Assembly (NCBI GenBank): GCA_003508835.1 | Contig: PUFA01000183.1 | Coordinates: forward strand, 2,294,001-2,358,000 | DNA: 64,000 nucleotides | Direction of reading: 5' to 3' | Origin: Eonycteris spelaea | Lineage: Eukaryota; Chordata; Mammalia; Chiroptera; Pteropodidae | Part shown: positions 58,301 to 64,000 of the stretch, one piece after another | Numbering within the stretch: the stretch's first letter is position 1 | Layout: every line of letters starts with the position of its first letter | Notes under the pieces: generated by a model | Told to the model about the DNA's origin: nothing | Seen by the model: only the letters and a program-made list of their open reading frames with translations | The model's database searches: none | Made by a program: the position numbers and the translations under genes

Positions 58301-61300
58301 TCAAACTATCCTTATTTTTTGATGGTTTCTTTTTTTCCCACTTCTACCCTGAATCTCAGCAGCTCACCTGTCATCTTTCATCTCGCTGCCATGGCCGATG
58401 GGCTCCTGTGTCTTTGTTTTGGGCCTAGGCTTCAGAGAGGTAGCTGCTTCATTAAATGGTTTACATTTACAGTGAAATACTTTTTGCTATTTTCATCTGT
58501 TCTTTGACAACACTGTATCTGCCATTCACTTTTCCTGATATTTTTCTTGTTTTATTTCTTGACTCTTTGAAATAACTTGAGTTGGTTCTTTTTGATGTCT
58601 CACCTTTGAGTCAAGTAAGTTTTTCTTCAACCAATATTGGCAGGGCCACCTCCTAGCCTAGTAGGACTCTTCTTTATGAAGTGGGGTTTTGTGTATGAGT
58701 TTTACATCTATTTTTCCCCAGCCAATAATGATAGGCAGCTATGGGGTTTTTCTAAACTCACTTTTTTTTTTTTTTCATTCTTTTCTGATGCTTGCAGGTG
58801 GGGCATTCCTACAAATGTGTGATATTTTTTTTTTCACATTATTACCTCTACTTTTCACAACTAAATTTGGTTCAGGAGATTTTTGCTTTCCATATATGTA
58901 CATTGTTCCCTCTGTAGTGAACATGAGACTTAGATTTTGTTTCTCACCTTGTCTGTCCCGTTTAAAAATGTATTTTACTGATTCAATCTGCTTTCCACAA
59001 CCATGTGCTCTTCTCTCCTCTTCCTCCGTCCACATGCTCCCCTGCTTTTTGCATCCCATCTGTTTTGTTCTTCATGGTTTTTACTCTCTTCTCATTTCCC
59101 TGAAAAATGAAAATCTTATTATTTTGCTTTTGCTTTCCACAACTTCAAGGAGCAGGGAAAAGATAGTTTTCTCATCTTCCTCTAGCAGTTAAAAAAAGGA
59201 CATGGACATCAATATTTCATATTTCATTGTGAATAGTCCAAAGGATCGAAGCAGCTCACTTTGAAAATCTTTTAAAGGAAACCAATATGGGATTAACTTT
59301 CCAGAGCATATAGATATTTTAAAGCTTCAAAGTGGATTTAAAATGTTCAAGATATTCTTAGTTGTCATTTGGGCAAGTCATCGTCTCTCTCTCTCGATCT
59401 CATTTTTCCAGTAAATGGAAAGGATCTCTAAAGCTTTAAGGCAGAGTGAAAAACCCAAAGTTTAACTCCAAATTGCTGGTGGTGGAATTTAGGCTCAAGG
59501 ATACTTAGATGGGGGAAAATATGAGACCCTGAAGTGGAAAGAGGAGAATAAACTTTCAGAGAGAAATTACTGTGTCTGGCTCTGTGCCAGGAACTCTACA
59601 TATGTTAATATGCCCGAGAGACAGGTATGAGTCATGGAAGACGAGGTCCTGAGAGGTTAGATAACTTACTCAAGATGGCAGGGTCAGGACCGATGTCCTG
59701 GCCTTCCTGGTTTTGGAGTGTAGGATCCCTTCCTGAAGAGCTCTCATGGGTCCTGGGCCCCATATCCCACGGCCCTCACGTTCCTGCCTTCCTTCTCATT
59801 GCCTTGGCAATTAATTAAAAACTAGGCGTTTTAATATTCATCATATTGACTGAGTCTCTAATCATAAGGCAATCAAAATGACTGGATCCACTCTGCTATT
59901 AGTCTCCTGATGAGCAAATCTAGGCTGTGTTAAGGTAAATATTCTGCCTGTTCAGGCTAGTTATCTGGAAACTCTAAACAAGAGGGTATTCATTTACTGA
60001 AACTTTAATATGATAATTTTAGGCAAATCATCCATTTTAAAAACAGACCAAACAGGTATCTTTGAAGAAACAAGGTGTCTTTCGCCGGATCATTTCTTAA
60101 AAATGACAAAACAAAAACCCATAGATGCCTTTATTCATGTTTAAAAAAAATAAGATACTGTATTTTGAGCATTTCCCATTATTCACCAGTGAATCAGTGC
60201 AAATAACCTTCATGTTTGTTAAAAGAAAAAAGCTAAACAATTCATTTCCTAAAAATATATTTGCTTAAAAATCCTTTTACTTATAAACTGCCTTGGCCCT
60301 ATAAACCTGTCAGCAGAGCAAACTAGGAGCTAGCTTCCTGCAGCCATAAACCCCACCACCCTTGTTACAAGTCTTTATTCTTCATAAAGGTAAAGGCCTG
60401 TGTTGAAAAGTTTTCACTGGGAAGATAAATGAGCAGCAAAATGATTAGGGCCCATTTGGTGATTAGTTACCTCTGGTTGGCTTGTTACCAATGGAGAGCT
60501 GACATGATCAGCTTTGAAAGCTGACGCCTTTCTTTGCACCTGGGTAAGGAAGTCTCCTGACTTCGCTCCTGCCCTGCCTGGGCCTGCCCACGTGCAGGGC
60601 CCCGGGACAGGCTAAGTCCTCACAGGCCACTTAGCCAGCCTTTCTGGAGTCTCCTTGGAGCAGAGGTTCTAACGATAACTTACCTTCAAATTTCCACTGC
60701 CACCTTTAGGCAACAGCACCAAGCAGAGGAAAAGTGAAATTTTATCACAAAAAATTCCTCAACCCCTTAGAGCTGAGACTGCCTCCTCCTGAAATCTTGC
60801 CCCTTCTCATTCTGAGGAAAGGGCAGGTGGGGCACGAGTAGGTGCGTGAGCCATTAATTCCCTTTACTCCCTTGGGCCTTGCCTCAGGCCCACACCTGCC
60901 CAAATCCCAATCATTCCAACTCAGATCCACCTGCTCCTTGGAGCCCACCCTTCTTCTATCTGGCAATCCTGATTTGGTCTTTTTTATGGCTCTTCTATTC
61001 CGTTTGAGGATCAAACATTTCCATCCACTTCAAAGCTAAACTCCCTCAGCCTGGCTTTCAAGACCTGAAACCTTACCTCACCCAACTTATTACCCACTGT
61101 TCCTGGATTCCCAGAGCAGCCATTCCGGGTGCTGCGAGGGAAAGATAGATCACAGTTCTGCCAATTATCAGCTGGTGCACCTCAGAGTCTTTTCTTCCCT
61201 GGAGAAGAGTTAAAAGGTGGCAAGTGGTCGGGTTTACATTTACTGGAGGGAAGAGTTTCCCCAAGACAGTAACTAACATATGCATCCTCATCACTGATAA

Positions 61301-62179
61301 TGAGCTCTTACAAAACATTCAAAATAAAGCTGATGAACTTCATCTTACATATAAAGTGAGGTGCGCATGGTAGGGAGGGTGGCAGGGAAGCGTGCCAAGT
61401 GGTAGTGAAGACTGCTGGTCGTCATTACAAACGACTTTGTTCTGCACGACAGGGCTGTTAATGAGTGACCGCTCTGAAATGGCCCCGATTTTTATGGTTT
61501 TGAGTTCTTCCACCTGCTTGTCCTAGGTGCTCCCTTCTTCTTGAGCCATTGAATAAAGGGTGTCATTTCCTCCTCTTAGTGTGTCTGCCTATTAGCTGTG
61601 AGCCCGGGAACCAGGAAACAAAAATTTAAAGGAGTCTTTCAAACATAAGAATAAATTGGCCTTGAGCAGAAGCCTGGACCTTGTGAAATACGATTGTCAA
61701 AGGCCAATTGGAAGGTGAGGGAGGACGGGACTTGGGGTGGGAGTGTCAGCAGAACTGCACAGTGAAATCCCTGGGCCCAGACCAATTATAGCAGAATCTC
61801 GAGGGCTGAGGCTCTGGCAAATGTATTTTTTTAAAAGCTTCCAGAAATTCCCAATGTGTAGCTAAAGTTGAGAAGCACTCACTGTTCCTGGTCCTGAGTG
61901 TCACTCTGCATGATGGAATCGGCTAACACGGGAACCACGTGGTGGGGAGGAAAGTCAGGGAAACTGGCTGTGGGGCAGAGTGACCTTCCTGGCCCATCAC
62001 TCCCCGCCCCTCCCCCACTTCAGAAACGGAAAATTCATCGTTGTGAGAAAAAAATTCTGATGAGCTTTGACCTACCTACCTACTAAATTTCTTGAATCAT
62101 TTTTTATTCTGCCTGTTTCAGAAGTATGTACATTATTTGGGTCATAGGATATAGTCGATAAATTATAATATTTCTTAGA
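58301..62179. other. Intergenic region, little recognised
   Basis: T-rich sequence to about 59190, possibly more antisense L1, then a MIR fragment and unique-looking sequence. 60290-60560 is free of recognisable repeats. No exon was found. Confidence 0.45.
59560..59720 (-). mobile_element. MIR fragment, antisense
   Basis: gtgtctggctctgtgccagg and gaggttagataacttactcaagatggc follow antisense MIR. Confidence 0.5.
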
Positions 62180-62410
62180 GTTCTTTTTTAAATTTTTTAA
62201 AAAATTCATTTTTTAATAGTGACATTGGTTATTAAATCCAGTAAGTTTCAGCTGTACACTTTAATAGCGAGGCATATACATACTTACACTGTGTTCAGCC
62301 CCCATAGTTAGATTCCTTTCTGTCACCACATATTTGACCCTTTTATCCCGTCTACCTCCCCTCTTCCCCCACCCCTTAGCCTCTGGTAACCACTAGTAGA
62401 GTTCTGTTGA
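62180..62410 (-). mobile_element. L1 3' UTR fragment, antisense
   Basis: tttcagctgtacactttaatagc followed by ccccatagttagattcctttctgtcaccacatatttgac resembles antisense L1 3' UTR, of the same style as 30310-30660. Confidence 0.5.
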
Positions 62411-63706
62411 GAATTACCACAGGATAGATTTAGCTCTCCCTCTGAGGTCATTTTCATTTTCATTTCAAAAAACTGGTAATAAACCACTTGTTAGATGTCA
62501 AAGAGTGTGCATGGTTCTGGGGATACAATGGTGCCTTGAGGGTCCCCAAGCTCACTCCCATGTTTGAATATTTGCTATAAGGAGATCACAGAAGTTGGCA
62601 TGCAGTTTATTTGCAGCTAAGATTTACTGCGTCGGTGTAGTAAGGATCACAGCCAGATCATAAGGGAAACAGAAAGACACCGGTGGAGTCTGGGGAAATC
62701 TCGTGCAGGCTTCCTTACGCTTTCCTCCTCCCGTGAGGGGTCACATGGAGTGCACCCCAGCAGGAAAAACACAGCAACATGCACGGATTGCTTCTGCCCA
62801 GGAAGCCCATTAGAGACTCTGGCCAGGCCAGGGTTTTTATTGGGGCTGGTCTCATAGGGACCCTCTGCCTAGCACGTTCCAAATTTCCAGACCCCAGAAG
62901 GAAAGGTGTTCGGCAAAAACCACATCATCTGTAAACAGTTTAGACACAGTGGGCCACTCTGACCATATCAGTGTAAGTGGCTGTTTACTAGCCAAGTTCC
63001 CAGACAGCAACCAAGGGCCAACCTTGCAAGCAGCCAGGGACGGCAGTCTCAGCCCTGCTATGCTAACTCTTCTGCACAAGTGGTAAGCTGAAGGGGCCTC
63101 TGCCTTCTTGAAGCTCTGTGTAACTGGGGAGAGAAGCAGTTTATTCATCATGCCTACAAACATTAGCATGTCTCTGTGATAGCGCCAGGAAGGAGAGGCA
63201 CAGGGTGCCGTGAGAGCTCCCACAGGAAGATGTGTTCTGGACACAAGGTCAGGGTAGACTCCCCAGGATCCTGGATGGGAACAGCGAAGATCAGCGCTGA
63301 GGAGGAGCAGGGCGTTAGGGAATCAAGGCTCGGCTTGCAGAATCCGCGAGGAGACAGCGCACCTGAAACACCTGAAAGCCACGCAGTCAGCGGAGTGAGC
63401 GGGAGCCAGTGAGGGCCCGAAAAGGTGGGGCGGGGGTATCAGCCGGGAGACTTGGAGCTGCGCAGGGCACTCGAAGCCCTGAGGTCATGCTGGGAGGGCT
63501 GTTAGGGGCTTCATCCTAAGAGCAACAGAAACCACCCAAAGGTTTTATGTGGAGTTGGGTGTGTGCATGGTGCGGGGGGATTCAGTTACTGCTGTAAAGT
63601 TGAAAAACTTGGTTACCATCTGCTAGAAAAAAATCCAGCAAAGGCTGTATATCAACAAATTTGAAACATTTCCTGCTGTTCTTTCCTTCATGTTTTTTCA
63701 TCTTAC
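62411..63706. other. Right-hand region, possible old repeats
   Basis: 62500-63130 has the look of an old LTR or internal repeat but was not identified. 63180-63480 is G/C-rich. No coding support for the open frames at 62852-63244 or 63176-63412. Confidence 0.35.
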
Positions 63707-63859
63707 CTGTTTTACGGACAGAATAGTACCTCTCAGTTCTGGTGGTAAAGTACCCCAGAGTATTTGCCACGATCTCTAAGTAAATCTTGAAAGCAAAACG
63801 AATGTCGCCATCCATATTCATGTCAAACACACCCAATGTAAAGCAAAACACATTTCTGA
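63707..63859 (-). CDS. Candidate exon of an unidentified neighbouring gene
   Basis: On the minus strand a pyrimidine-rich acceptor (tcctcggctttctttgcccag) is followed by 153 bases open in one frame, then a donor in the context acag|gtaaga. The translation looks protein-like: FCFTLGVFDMNMDGDIRF, then KIYLEIVANTLGYFTTRTER and YYSVRKT. DMNMDGDIRF resembles the start of an EF-hand calcium loop (D-x-N-x-D-G-x-I), but the usual Glu at position 12 is Phe, so calcium binding is doubtful. Several CpG sit in an A/T-rich setting. A second AG gives an alternative start at 63855. I do not recognise the protein. It would be transcribed towards GUCY1B2. Confidence 0.45.
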
Positions 63860-64000
63860 CTGGGCAAAGAAAGCCGAGGAATCAATAGCAGGGATCAGAA
63901 ACCTTTAAAGGTTCGAGGATAGAAGTTACTTGATTAGTTACAGTATTTGCATCTACTAATAATAAGCAGAGAACAGTAAAACATCCTCCAAGAAATTTAC

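Noticed and set aside
57588..59192. Hydrophobic open frames suggestive of membrane proteins
   Set aside because: T-rich antisense L1-like sequence gives Phe/Leu/Ser-rich translations by chance.

Overview
The window is nuclear DNA from a mammal: long introns with GT-AG exons, MIR and L2 repeats, L1/HAL1, MaLR and hAT copies, and many microsatellites. Four SINEs built on a 5S rRNA head (7636, 14950, 32668 and 54351) point to an Old World fruit bat (Pteropodidae), where 5S-derived SINEs are known. The species cannot be named from the sequence alone.

The only gene I recognise with confidence is GUCY1B2, the beta-2 subunit of soluble guanylate cyclase, on the + strand. Thirteen exons lie between 6048 and 48626 and encode about 680 codons of an expected 740 or so; the first roughly 57 codons must lie upstream of the window. 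In order they carry the end of the heme (HNOB) domain, the HNOBA/PAS-like domain, the signalling coiled coil, the cyclase catalytic domain, and a C-terminal tail ending in the prenylation box C-A-L-L. The two tail exons are recognised by splice sites, matching phase and the CaaX ending, not by a database match.

As written the gene is broken. One base is missing in exon 8, in the catalytic domain, giving a stop at 23054-23056. A second base is missing in exon 11, giving a stop at 36764-36766. Exon lengths agree: 148 and 151 bases where phase requires 149 and 152. Everything else I checked is intact: heme histidine, YxSxR motif, metal Asp residues, guanine-binding Glu and Cys, all splice sites, and the frame after each lesion. 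This suggests either recent inactivation or two sequence errors.

The introns are mostly repeats. The 9.8 kb intron 9 (23810-33620) holds one old L1 that has been split by two short L1-like (HAL1-like) insertions with visible target duplications, by a MaLR LTR and by a 5S SINE; the old L1 ends about 40 bases before exon 10.

From 48.8 kb to the end the window is mainly non-coding: MIRs, a 5S SINE, a long (TGG)n tract, antisense L1 and a small CpG-rich patch. Near the right edge, on the minus strand at 63707-63859, an open stretch with a good acceptor and a GTAAGA donor may be an exon of an unidentified neighbouring gene.
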